From Lepisosteus oculatus (taxonomy: Eukaryota; Chordata; Actinopteri; Semionotiformes; Lepisosteidae), in assembly GCF_040954835.1 (NCBI RefSeq), contig NC_090698.1:4090501-4154500 (forward strand): a stretch of 64,000 nt of DNA. Direction: 5' to 3'. Shown here one piece after another: positions 10,769 to 22,376 of the stretch. A program made the translations under genes and the position numbers. The stretch's first letter is position 1; every line of letters begins with the position of its first letter. The notes under the pieces were generated by a model, which saw only the letters and a list, made by a program, of their open reading frames with translations, had not been told where the DNA came from and did no database searches.

Positions 10769-11371
10769 AGGGAAACTGCAATAGTATCAGGGTTGGAAAG
10801 AATCAGCATTGATGAGTGCATTCCAAACCACAATGCAAGCAAAATGTACACAGTAACCTGTAAAATTCACATCACAAAATAGCCAACATTTCCAGTTATG
10901 TGCAGCACTATATTATGCATTTCAGAACAAGGCAACAAAACTTCCAGTGATGTGAAGCAGCCTTATCATATTGCAAACAAGCAGGCTTGTGAATACATCT
11001 CTTTTAATGCATTAGGAATACTATTCTCGATTTCATGATGGTTTTGCCGACATATACAACTTGTTAACTCTGTATGCAGATCATGTTGGAGCATTTCTGT
11101 GGTGAAATGTCTGATGCGCAACTTATACTCATTCGCTCGTATATCACATTAGTGAGCAGGAAGGACTGCTATTTAGCATATAGCAATGTGTGCAAACTCA
11201 CACCTGAGCATAGCGAGACCTGTGCTTTGCAATAAAATGCTGACAAAACTACTTTCACAAAGTTCACGATTTTGCGCTTAATTCGGAATTTGTCAAGTTT
11301 CGCCGTCAATTAATTGATTTTGTTACCGAGAGTTAATAACCAGTCTGTGAAACTGGGACTGCAGTTTCCCT
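10769..11371 (+). mobile_element. Nonautonomous TTAA-flanked DNA element, intact copy (603 bp)
   Basis: The ends form an inverted repeat: AGGGAAACTGCA at 10769 and TGCAGTTTCCCT ending at 11371. It is flanked by TTAA (10765-10768) and TCAA (11372-11375), consistent with a TTAA target duplication with one later mutation. The body aligns with 35515-36625: shared blocks include AAAGAATCAGCATTGATGAG, AAATGTACACAGTAAC, GGCTTGTGAATACA, GCATTTCTGTGGTGA and TTTTGTTAC. No transposase frame. TTAA targets are used by piggyBac and Kolobok groups; which one mobilised this family is not clear. Confidence 0.65.
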
Positions 11372-14362
11372 TCAAGGGTGATCCATGAAGCTTGCTAGAC
11401 TGGATCATGGCTGGCCACCTCTTATCCTCAGTACTTGCCCAGTTGTGATGTTGAAGTCGATACCCTGAATGAGATCTTCAGGTTGATAAGCTTACAGATA
11501 CCAAATGATCAAGAGAGACCGAATGATCTCTTCTCAGTTTTGATCATTTAAGCCATCCTGTGTTCAAATGAATTTAATGAAACACACTGTGGTTTCGCAC
11601 AGATAGTAAGGACAATGGCTCTAGATAGCTCATAAGAAACTTCAATTATGTGCAAGACATGTAACTGTGTCGGGAACTTGAGATAAAAAGCTCTATGATC
11701 TGGTTAAGCACAATTAAAACTCCTGCATGGCATATCAAGCCCCCAGTAGGGAACCAATTAATACCTTGCAGACTTATGTCAACTCCAATTCCTTTCCAGA
11801 TACTCCAAGGACAAGGTCACAAATGATACTTCACTAGTCAACATAATGAGATGTCGTTCATTTCAAGCTAGGGAGCCTCATAGTCTGCAAATTTATACTC
11901 TTGTTTAGTTGAAAATGATGATGACCCGGTGGTCAGTTCTAATTACAGTGACGGCTAAAATGACAGAAACTCTCGCAATTGAAATCATAACTAGAACTGC
12001 GGTAAGATTTTGTTAAATCACGGTGCAACATCATTTGCAGTTATACTGGACTAATTTTAATTGTACTGCTGTCAATCATAGCAACTCCTATTCAGAAAAC
12101 CAAACATCCTATCATGTGATGGATTTGTAAAATCTTGTTTGTAAAAATTATGAAATGATAACAAATCAAATATGTTTAGAATATGTTTTATATGTTTAAG
12201 TGTATAAAGGCACCTACCTACAGGCACAGCTGTACAGATGTTCTGTGGCAGAACTACAGCGACACTTAATTCTGCTAAATTACTAGTAAATTTCTAGTAA
12301 CAAAATGCAGCTAAGTGCACTGCTGCCACACAGCGCATCCCTGCATCAACACATACTAAAAAAGGCCCTAGAAGTTTTTTTCCACTTTTTTTTACTATCC
12401 TTGATAAAGATGAAAGTGACAGTTTCTTAAATTAGGTATGTAGTAGTGATAAAATACATTCCCAAGATTAAATGTATTGATTTCATCTCAGCCTGCCTGC
12501 CAACAACGGCAAAAATTATATTGCTGTGAAAGGCACCGTATCTCGAGTTCTGATCTAGTTCGATCTCGCAAGTTCCCAATTCTAAAACCCGTCACTCATC
12601 TTGCTGTTTCCTGATCAATGTTTCTGTGCAGCGCTGAGCCTCGACCCAATTAGTACCACTTAACAGCTGGTTACTGCCCACGGAAATCACCTTCCATTTT
12701 GCATTGTGACTGAACCATAAACCACCTGAGAGAAAGAAATGCAATTACCAGCGTCTATCACTTTTTTGTGATTCTTTCAGCCCTTGGTATTAATGTAGAG
12801 CTTGTGACATGAACCCCAGCCTTCTGGAATCACCACCCATGTGAGATGCACAGGCCCCCTGCAGTGTTTGTGGCTGCTCTGATTTATGCTTGGTGTTGCG
12901 TTACCAACGTCTTTATATTAAGGTCAGGGCTGTTTTTCCTTTGCATACTGAAGAATGTAGTACTTGTTTCCTCCTTAATTGAAAAAGAACAACAACAAGA
13001 ACAACAAAAAAAAACAACTGAAAACCAAAGGATTCGGTTTGTCCTCCGAGTATACTACTTGACCTGTAAACGTGCACGTCTTCCGGAGGAGTAATCCTGA
13101 AAAATCTGTTTCGTGTGGTATTGAATTAAATCCGAACCGGCATTTTACTATTCCACAGGGGGAAAAAAACTGGCTGGGATACATTTGGAAAAAAGAAAAT
13201 TCGCCCTTACCCTTTTCAAACATCACTGGCCACACTGATGTAAAGCGGACGTGGCAGAGAGGTAGGCAGCAGATAAAGTGAGAATGTTCTGTATGAATTA
13301 TTGACTCGTCTTGACGGCGAGAAATCACACCTTCTGCTAAAAAAAGCCGGCCCTTTTTTTATGATCATTATCGCTCTTTTAATAACGGGTGTCTGGCTTG
13401 CCTTTCCCGGAGGAGAACATGTAAAAGTGATAAAAAGTAATTCTGCCCGGGCTACCAGGGACTGCAGCAGTGCATCATACATTGTAAACCCATTAGATGT
13501 TCCCTGTGTGGTCTGTGCAACTCTCACCTGAAACTTGCTGACCAGCTGGGTCAAGCTCTAGCTCTGTGTATTCATTTCCAGTGAACACACAGGACGTTTC
13601 AAACCCACCCCAGCAGGGGGAGCTGTTGCTCCACATAGTCACACAGCTTCCTGTGTTTTCCTTATCCCTCCATGCAGATGCAGAAAGGGGGAAAAAACAC
13701 CTTGATTTGGTAAAATGATGGATTTGGTCGTTCACTCAGAGCACAGTCTTCTGGGTAACTAGCATATTTACAGCACCAGCCCAGGTAAAGTAATATAGAC
13801 TCCAGGTTCAGCAAAGAAGACAGAACACTCAAGTTCTGGATTTTAAATATGCTTAGAAATTAAATTTGTTGGTCTCTTCTGGTGATACTGACACTCAGTC
13901 AGGTATACAGATAAGAATGTATTTTTTTTAAATGGTGATACAGCACACATTCCCCTACACAGCAGAAAATGAATTTTAAATCCCCATCTATTTTTTTCTT
14001 TTGCAACCCAGACACATGATAATAAATAATTGGAAATGAAGCTGTTTTGCAAACATGTCAGTTTATGTAGGCCATAGCTATCCTGGTGGCGAAGATCGAG
14101 GGCATTCACAGCTGTCAAGAGTTTATCTTTTTCACATTTATTGTATCCTTGCAGCCAAATTCAGGAGTGAAGCGAATTGTGGAATTCTGCATGGAGCTTT
14201 AAAGGTTAGGTATGGTTTCCTGAGAATCTGCAGACAATGGGATGGCTATAAGGAGCTCGAAGAGCTGGGATTTGAGCGCTGTTTCCACAGTGTTGCTATG
14301 GAATAAATGTGCGGAGACCAGGAATGGGCCAACTCAAGTCCTTCAGTGGACTGGATCTTAAC
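11372..14362. other. Intergenic, no gene recognised; one CTCF-like core
   Basis: AT-rich in the left half. CCAGCAGGGGGAGCT at 13610-13624 is a good match to the CTCF core and is not inside a repeat I recognise. Open frames around 12.8-13.7 kb on both strands lack any known domain. Confidence 0.4.
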
Positions 14363-14850
14363 TAACTAAGGTTGCTGCTGGAAGAGGTGTTAGTGGGGCC
14401 AGTGGGGGGCGCTCACCCTGCGGTCCATGTGGGTCCTAATGCCCCAGTGTAGTGACGGGGAAACTATACTGTAAACAGGCGCCGTCCTTCAGATGAGACG
14501 TAAAACCGAGGTCCTGACTCTCTGTGGTCATTAAAGATCCCAGGGCGCTTCTCGAAAAGAGTAGGGGTGTAACCCCGGTGTCCTGGCCAAATTTCCAATT
14601 GGCCCTTACCAATCATGGCCTCCTAATAATCCCCCCCTATGAATTGGCTACATTACTCTGCTCTCCTCCCCACTGATAGCTGATGTGTGGTGAGCGTTCT
14701 GGCGCACTATGGCTGCCGTCGCATCATCCAGGTGGATGCTGCACATTGGTGGTGGTGGAGGGGAGTCCCCATTACCTGTAAAGCGCTTTGAGTGGAGTGT
14801 CCAGAAAAGCGCTATATAAGTGTAAGCAATTATTATTATTATTATTAATT
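14363..14850 (+). mobile_element. 5S-type SINE, head missing (copy B)
   Basis: The best-preserved SINE body in the window. It runs from TTGCTGCTGGAAGAGGTG through CCAGTGGGGGGCGCT, GGCGCCGTCCTTCAGATGAG, GGTCCTGACTCTCTGTGGTC, GGGGTGTAACCCCGGTGTCC and CCATTACCTGTAAAGCGCTT to a TATTATTATT microsatellite tail. The 5S-like head seen in copies A and E is absent or unrecognisable, as expected from 5' truncation. The tail is of the L2-clade LINE type, implying mobilisation by an L2 partner. Confidence 0.75.
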
Positions 14851-17800
14851 GAACTAATCATTAGAAGGAAAACATCTGACTTTATGGGTTCTAAACTGCT
14901 TATTGAAAAACCAGCATGAATCCCGACCACGAGGAGTAAAGTCGACACTTCCTGGCATAGGGGAACTTGGATATTCTGCCCAACAACAAGCTCACACGAG
15001 CACGCTACCACTTCACACACTGGCCCGACCCCAGGGCCAGATTTGATCTCGACCTGTAACTCCTATAGTCTTCCAGCAGAGGGCACTCCAGCCATGCAGC
15101 CCCTGCCTGCTAAACACTGTGCCAGCCATCTCCCTGACCTGTAACAGTAGCTTCCTTGAATTGCAGGGTGGGAATACAAAGTTGCATCCTTTACAATATC
15201 AGTGTCAGCACATACTTTTATTGGTACCCCTAAAGGTCACCGACTGATGTAAATCAATGCTATTCCCATTAGCACTAAAGATTTTTTTAAACAGCCTCGG
15301 TGAAAAGCATATGAGATAAATGCTGATATGTTCTGAAGAGGTTCTTCTTTTGTAGCCAACTAAGAATGTCTTTTTTGTTTGTTTTTCTTTGGGGGGGTGA
15401 ACAAAGTATTCCTTTTAGCAGCTCTCACCAGCCTGAGAGAAGGGAAGGCGATCGAACAGGCTGCTGGGTTCCTGGCAAGCTGGCGAAGGGAAGGGAGAGA
15501 CGTTTCACCTGCCTTTTGTGTGACTCGTGGATCCTGGCACCTCTCTGGACGATGGCACGGGGATTGTTGTCTACAGAACGGCACGCTGTGACAAGCAGGG
15601 AACCTGATAAAAAATCAGGCATGCGACCCGATGCTGCCCTGAGGACAGGGCTCTCCTAGATCACCTAGGGCACTGCCTGCTGTGCAGCTTGCTAGACGCC
15701 GTCATGTCTCTGATGAGCTTTCATGCAGCACCCTCTCCAAAAGTCCAGGAAAACACCTGAAAACACAACAGGGTTTTAACGCATCAGTAATCAGAAATGG
15801 TACACATTCACTATTTCTGTTGAAACAAATCAATTAGGAACAAGACCACAACTGGTGAAAAGAACATGGTATAGTAAAGGTGCTATAATTTGCACCACAA
15901 CAACTACACCACATGGAAACGACAAAGCTATACCAATGCTCTGCTGATCTGAGATGTCCACCTTGTGACTACAGCCAGCACTGCTGTGTGTTCATTAATA
16001 TACGAATCTGGTGTTATTAATCAAGCAAAACTATAGCTGCTGCAGAAACAAATTGCCCTGGGAAGAGCGAGCTGGTCTGCTGCTCTGTGCCAGCTCTCAG
16101 CCCCTGCTGGGGCCAGACAGAATCACCCTCGCTGACCTCAGGCCTGCCTGGGCTCCGGGGCTTGGGCGACATCTGCTGCTGAAGAGCACAAGGCAGCTCT
16201 GCTCCCCTATTCGTGCTGCCCGCTAATGAAAAAGGGACCAGAAAATAATGTGCATGAAGGAAAAAAAAAAAAGGCAATCGTTTTTGTCTGTGGAGAGGTC
16301 AGTTATAATAAAAAATGAGACTGGTAGTAACTGAAACTTGCATCTAATTTCTGAGATTCGTTTAAAGCATTCTTGCCATTGTACAGTATTTTATTGTCTA
16401 TCCCTTGCTGCTCTGCAGTGCAAGTTGCAGCTGCAGGGTGTGTACCGTCTCAGAAAGAAACAACAGCAAAAACATTCTGCCGTGACACGGGGACGAATGT
16501 GGCCTCACCACGGCACCATTTTAGCAAAATGAAAAGACACACTGAGCGAGATTGTTCCCCAGTTACACTGACCTATTTTTTGACAGCGCAGATACAAAAC
16601 ATCCTTTTTTATACTTCCAGCCTTTCTGTACCTGCAAAGCTGAATTGTTTAAACAAAAATACTTCAAGTGGAAAATGATTACAGGTAAAGAAAATACAAT
16701 AAACTGCAGTGGCAGTGAATCCGTCTTCCGGCGCTGCAGACGGGATCTTTTAGAATGAATTATGCCCTTGTTAATACAGGGGTCACAAGCAATCAATCTT
16801 GCCCTTCAGTCCCCCTTCCAAGATTGAGAGCTCTTTACTGCAGTCAATTACAGAGGATTGTCGGATTCATCAATCAGAAAGCATAGATTGACCCGATTAA
16901 ACTATTTTTTAAAGGATAAGATTAACTAGGGGCTTCACACGTGACAACTCATGGGGACAGAAATACGTTCTCCGTTTTTGTCCAGGGTTTTAAAACTGTC
17001 TTCTTGCCTCTTCAGAATTGTGCTGTTATTAGAAAAAAACATATTTCCCTATCAGGAACCCAAAGAAGAGAGAAGTTACTTCAATTACTGTAGCTATTCT
17101 TTCTCATTCATTTCCAATTCTCACACTCCAGACTTCAGTCGCAATTTAGTCCTCCCTTAACTTGGTATTGCATCTCTTGCATGCAAATTCATTTTAAACG
17201 TCCTGACACTGAACAAGAAACATAACATTTCCAATCATAGCCAGAGCGTGTATGATAACCCTGAGAAATTAAAATGCTCATTAAAGGCAGGGCACCAAAA
17301 CCCTCAAAGTGGTCTCAAAAAATGGGGCTGGCTATGAAACATTTTTTTATTGCTTCCATTTCTCTCATTTGTACTAGATTGCTGCTGAGGGGAGGGGAGA
17401 ACTTTCAGACTGAGAAACCTGTTAGCTGTGAAATGAGTTTTCTCCTGCGTGCACGCAATGACATCTTATTAACCAAACACTGCCTTACATTATCCTTAGG
17501 CAGACTCGCATAACAGTTCAGCAAACCAGGGAAGGCCAAAGGACAGCATGGAAAAGCAGACGGCTGTATGTGTGGCATGAAGCTGAAATACCACCCCAGG
17601 GTGCTCTCCAGGTCCCCTGCTTGGCTGGAATAAATAAAACAATAACATAACATGATTGCAAAACAAAGGGCTGCACGGTTCTGCTAGGCCTGTCCCGTAT
17701 GTTCATCATATTTCCATGTCAGCTGGCTCTCTCCATCTATCTCATAAGGGTTTTTCAGAGAAGCTAAAATGTTCACTCCGTTTTGTAAAAATGCAGAACT

Positions 17801-20800
17801 TAACCAATAAAGGGACGGTTTTTCTTTTTTTCTTTATTCATCTTTTGGTTGACTTGTCGAGACGTCTTTCTCGTGGCGTCCTGTGATGAGGTGTGTGTTT
17901 GCTGCAGGCCCTTGGAGGCAATGTGGGGTTAGAGGCAGACTTTGCCATACATTGTTTCTCCGAATCGAATTGTGTCCTGTGTGATTTCTGGGCGTTCAAC
18001 TTGCTTCGCAGAGAAGGGCTTAGCTCCGCAAAGCCAGGCGGCCCTCCAACTCTGTCAAGATCAAGACAATTCTATTAGTCTGTTTGTTAACAAGGAGTTG
18101 CTATCCTCTTCAAAAAGCTGTAAATTAATTCTGAAAGGGAGAGGCGAGGCGACAAAATTATCTTCTTTATTTTCAAGGCAGTTAAGAAACAAAACAAAAA
18201 CAAATGTATCAACTGAGGGATTAAACATCTCTAAGGGGCAACAGCATTGTATATCCCCTTTAATCAGTGAGAGTCTGTTGCCCTGCCTAGTTAATGGAAC
18301 CCCTAACGTCTGTCTGTGGTTTCAATTAATAACATATTAATAGCATAACACAGAGACCCCATCCATTGTGGTAATCCAAGAGGCTTACATAATATTATGA
18401 TTTTCTTTTTTTTTTAATATAAAACATCTTTGGAGTAAAGAATTACTTGCTGGGCCAATGAAAATCAGAGGAAGAATAAATAATGGATGATGGTTTGAGA
18501 CCCTGATCCACAAAGCACCCCTGGGAGCAAAGCGATAGAAGAAACACAAAGAGGAAAATTTATTTTCTGTAATATCAAACTGTAAAACACAGAATTTGCT
18601 GCAGCCTTGGCTTAAAATCAGAATGACTTCAGTTTTATTCATTGGTTGTTGAAAAAATGCTACTGCGGTATTTAGAGAACAGGCATTTTTAGTGCTTAAA
18701 ACAGCTAAATGCTGCGGTAAAAAATGTAGAAGGAGAGAAAACTGTAGTGAAGCATGTTAAAACCATGGTAAGGCTTGCAGAGGGAAGTGGTGTAAAGAAA
18801 AATATGATAAATTTATGAAGCAAGCATGTGGTCCAGAGCAGGACCACCTCTGGAAAGCAATGTGAAAAACCAACTGTGGTGAATTTTCATAAAGATACTG
18901 TTTAGACAAGCAATGTGACCACATATAGCACTGTGTGGTGCTCCCTTATCTCAGGGACTGTAATACTAAAGACTTCAAGGCAGGCATTCACTCATGTTAT
19001 ACCTAAGCAACTGCTCTGCATAGTTGCATCAAGTGTATCAGAAGTCATCACAATACCGATCATGTGTTCATTGACATGCACGACTAACACCCACTCCAGC
19101 AAAAGAAAGCTTACAGTGGAAACTTAGCCAAGGGAAGGGGGGGGGGGGGTTATGTGAGGTCATTAGCTGAAATAAGTCTGGATCTTGAAGTCAGACAAAA
19201 AGGAAGCTGTGTTTCCACGGACTCATCCGTAATGTATCAGGAAGCGCTCAGGGTCTTGTTAAAAGATGCAACCTTGCACGATCTCCAACAAATCCTGTTT
19301 CTGTTATCCCGTGTAGGTTTAATTTGTTACTGGAAGTCTTTGAAATTGCAGACAAGCTGGAAAAGTAGCAGGACGAACTGCAGTTATTTGCAAAGACAGA
19401 AAAAAGAACAACCGAAGAGCCGAAGAGAATTGAGATCTGGACATGTGCGTGTCAATAAGAGACTTCTGGCTAGACTTCATTAACACAAATACTACTCCCA
19501 AATACAGCAAGAGGTATAAAATCAATGAGTTCTGGAACCAACAGCATTTCCAGCCTTTATAAAGGCTCTCGGTATTGTTTAATAACAAGGCGTGAGTGGT
19601 AAGCAGTGTCAGTGTGAGCTCTCCCATTAGGAGGCAGAGAGCAATTCCATTGTTATTCCATTTGGAAGTCACTGTCTGTGTATCATGTATACTATCTACT
19701 GTATCCCTGTCTGTTCACCAGAATACAAATAGCTGGGGTTCTCACATTACAATTGGGTTTACACTGAGCAATATAGATGCAAAATCCCTCAAAATGTTCT
19801 ACTGTGGATCTTCCACAATCGCTATCCATCATGATATATTGATGATGCTGAACTCTTTCACCCTTTTTCTTACCCAGGTTACCAACGGAAGTGGAAACAG
19901 CATAAAAGGTTTTCTGTACTGGCTTTTGCAGGACTCGACACAAAAATATTCATGGGAAAATTACAAGAATGGTATTAATTATGCATAGAAATTTATATTA
20001 AAAAACAAAGCTTTTGGCAGCAATCCGGAGCAGATGTAATTAGCAATTAGCAATGTCAAACTACAAAGTCTAGTCTTTGGCTTGTAGCTGTAGAAGGCAG
20101 CAGTGCAGCTGAAAACAGGACTTGTCTACTATATGCACTGGAGCCCTGCACTGGAGTCTGGATGTTGCTAGTTCCAGTCCTGAAGTTTTATTAGCAATAA
20201 CCAGACTGCCAATTCCTAATTCCTAATTGCTGCCGGATTCCTCAAGCAACAGCATACCATTAGCGGGACCCTGGGGGCACTTGGCCTACCGTGTAGCTGC
20301 CACCCGTGTAGCTTGACATTGGCACTGCTTCAGCCGGTGACCAATCTGCCATGGGCACGGCATGTTTTGCAGGAAGGCACATGGAGTTTGCCTAGAGTTT
20401 GCTGGTCTTAGTGATGGGCTGATCCGATTGGCAAATCCACTTGGCGGGGGCTGGAAAAAGTAAAGATAACTGGTGTTTTCATTTCTTTTCCACCAGAAAC
20501 AGTGCAGAGGCAATCCCTCTCTTGCCTGATGGTGCTCAGATACGATGGATGTGCTGCCACTTACTCCTTACAAGACCCTTAACACCAGACAGACATCCAT
20601 CAGCGGAGAAAAGGCGATGGCACTGCTCACTCTCCAGCTACCCAAGCCTTGGCAGATAGGAACAAATGATCTATGTAGTCTGCTTGACACTCGATCGGGA
20701 CGCATTTTCGTTTCAGATATTAATAGCCTCTCCAACTATCTCCATAAGATGTCATGTTTTGGTTAAATAGATAGCTCCCAAGATTTTCCGCAGGATTGAT

Positions 20801-21035
20801 CTGTACAAGGCAAGCAAAACATATGGTCTCATTCATTCTGAGTGCGTTAGCTGGTGTCACTCTCCAGTAAGGCGGTTAGCACGGAACTCCCATTTTTCTC
20901 TGCTATCCCACTGAACATCATCAGAGCTGAACACACCGCCAGCTCTGTTTTTATGTCGTTTTTTAGTCTTTCCAAGAGCATGATGTAGTGTTTCATGTCT
21001 GTAAGTACTGTTGGATAAATCCTTTCACACTGGGG
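14851..21035. other. Intergenic, no gene or clear repeat recognised; one CTCF-like core
   Basis: CCAGCAGAGGGCACT at 15073-15087 is CTCF-like. A G run lies at about 19139-19149. Open frames of up to 132 codons (17942-18340, 19596-19988) have no recognisable domain or flanking splice logic. Segments such as 17230-17500 have the low-repeat texture of conserved noncoding DNA, but this cannot be tested here. Confidence 0.35.
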
Positions 21036-21226
21036 TGTCTAATGCTGGTTCTGGAGAGGCTGGGTGTTGGCTGGTTTTCAGCTCAGCGCCTCGGTTAATG
21101 ATTTAAATTAGCTCATTATTGACTTAATTGAAGTAATTGAACACATTCTCCGAGCCCAGCAGGTCCTGCTGGTTTGAAGAGATTTAGGAGGCTTACAGAT
21201 AGGGCCCGGACCAGGACTGAAGACTC
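21036..21226 (+). repeat. Short interspersed repeat with CTGGTTCTGG / CCAGGACT ends
   Basis: It begins TAATGCTGGTTCTGGAG, has an AATTAGCTCATTATTGACTT core and ends GGACCAGGACTGAAGAC. The ends are imperfect inverted repeats. This matches my memory of a common fish repeat whose copies begin with a TGGTCCTGG-type word and end with ACCAGGATTGG. It is probably an old MITE-like element; no coding. Confidence 0.45.
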
Positions 21227-21589
21227 CTTGGAAAAAAAAAGGCAAAGATCACATTCCTTACTGCAAATCAGGAAGAAACATTTTCTGAGCTAGGTTTGTG
21301 TTTAAATATAAAAAAAGTATCCCAAATTATGCAAGCAAAATGACTTTTTGACATTTGTTCAGAGGGGTTTTCATTAAATATGTGTGTGTTCTAATGCAAT
21401 GGACAATAATGGATGTAAGCCAAATGCAACAGAGCTGAATTATCTTTTATTCCCATGGCTATTAACCTGTGTAATCTGGACAATTGTATATCGTCACAAG
21501 TGGTGGGTTAGAAAAATGACAAATATCAGTTACTGGCCGAGATGATTTTTCCAAGAATATACCTGAGCAGTTGGTATAGTTAGAGGCAC

Positions 21590-22376
21590 ATGAAGTCTTT
21601 GTTCTCTGGCACAGTTCTGGTGAAAAGACCATTAATTCAGGCACCCTTGGTTAAACAAATATTTATTAACAATGACCATACACACACTACATTACACAAA
21701 ACAAACATACAACACACAAGTTTCACCTTTGTAGTACAAGTTTACAGACAAGGTGTCACAGAGGCCTATGTCTAGACCACACAGAAAAATCTCAGACCAA
21801 GTATTCAACTCTTAACACCTACAAAGGCCAGAGTAAGAAACAAGCTGCCTTCTAAACTAAATAGAATACAACCTACAATAAACTTCCTCTATGCACAATA
21901 AACAGGAATCTATCTCTCTGTTCTAAAATGCAGCCACTAATAGGGAGAGGTCGTTTTTAACCGAGGGATTCTTCACTCAGGAAATCAGAGTTCCTAAAAA
22001 CACAGAATAGCAAACTCTTTTAGCAAGGTTGAAATGCTTAGCTCCAATCTGGTCTTTATTGATGATCTGGATAAGGACCTCTTATCTGGCACATGCTTAA
22101 TGTTCTGTCCTTTTGCCTCCCCTCTCTCTCTTTGTCTTCTCCTCTTCAGTCCCTCCTGTCTTTTATCCTACGCTTTTGACACACTTAATTACTTTCCCAG
22201 AACTTAATTAACTAAACTTATCCATAAGATTCTTTTGATCAGTGTGCCTCACACCCAGCAAACTAAGAAAACATCCCTTGGTCTGAACGTCTAAGAAGTG
22301 GAAATGTTGGTACCCTTTGTCTCTAGATTCTTTGAGACACACTAAGAGTCACTTACAGTACCATAGTCTGCAACAA
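21590..22376 (-). mobile_element. Possible LTR (ERV- or Ty3-like), minus strand
   Basis: Read on the minus strand the segment starts TGTTGCAGACTATGG. It then has a TATA-like GGATAAAAGACAGG, a purine-rich AAGACAAAGAGAGAGAG stretch and two AATAAA signals (near 22055 in TCAATAAAGACC, and near 21663). This order (TATA box, transcribed segment, poly(A) signal) is LTR-like. I did not find clear matching termini or target duplications, so borders and class are uncertain. Confidence 0.35.

Noticed and set aside
15690-15720. Hammerhead-like CTGATGAG near 15710
   Set aside because: No GAAA partner or supporting stems follow.
17942-18340. 132-codon plus-strand open frame
   Set aside because: No known motif, low-complexity composition and no supporting splice sites or neighbours.
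19596-19988. 130-codon plus-strand open frame
   Set aside because: No domain recognised; an overlapping minus-strand frame of similar length shows that stops are sparse here by chance.
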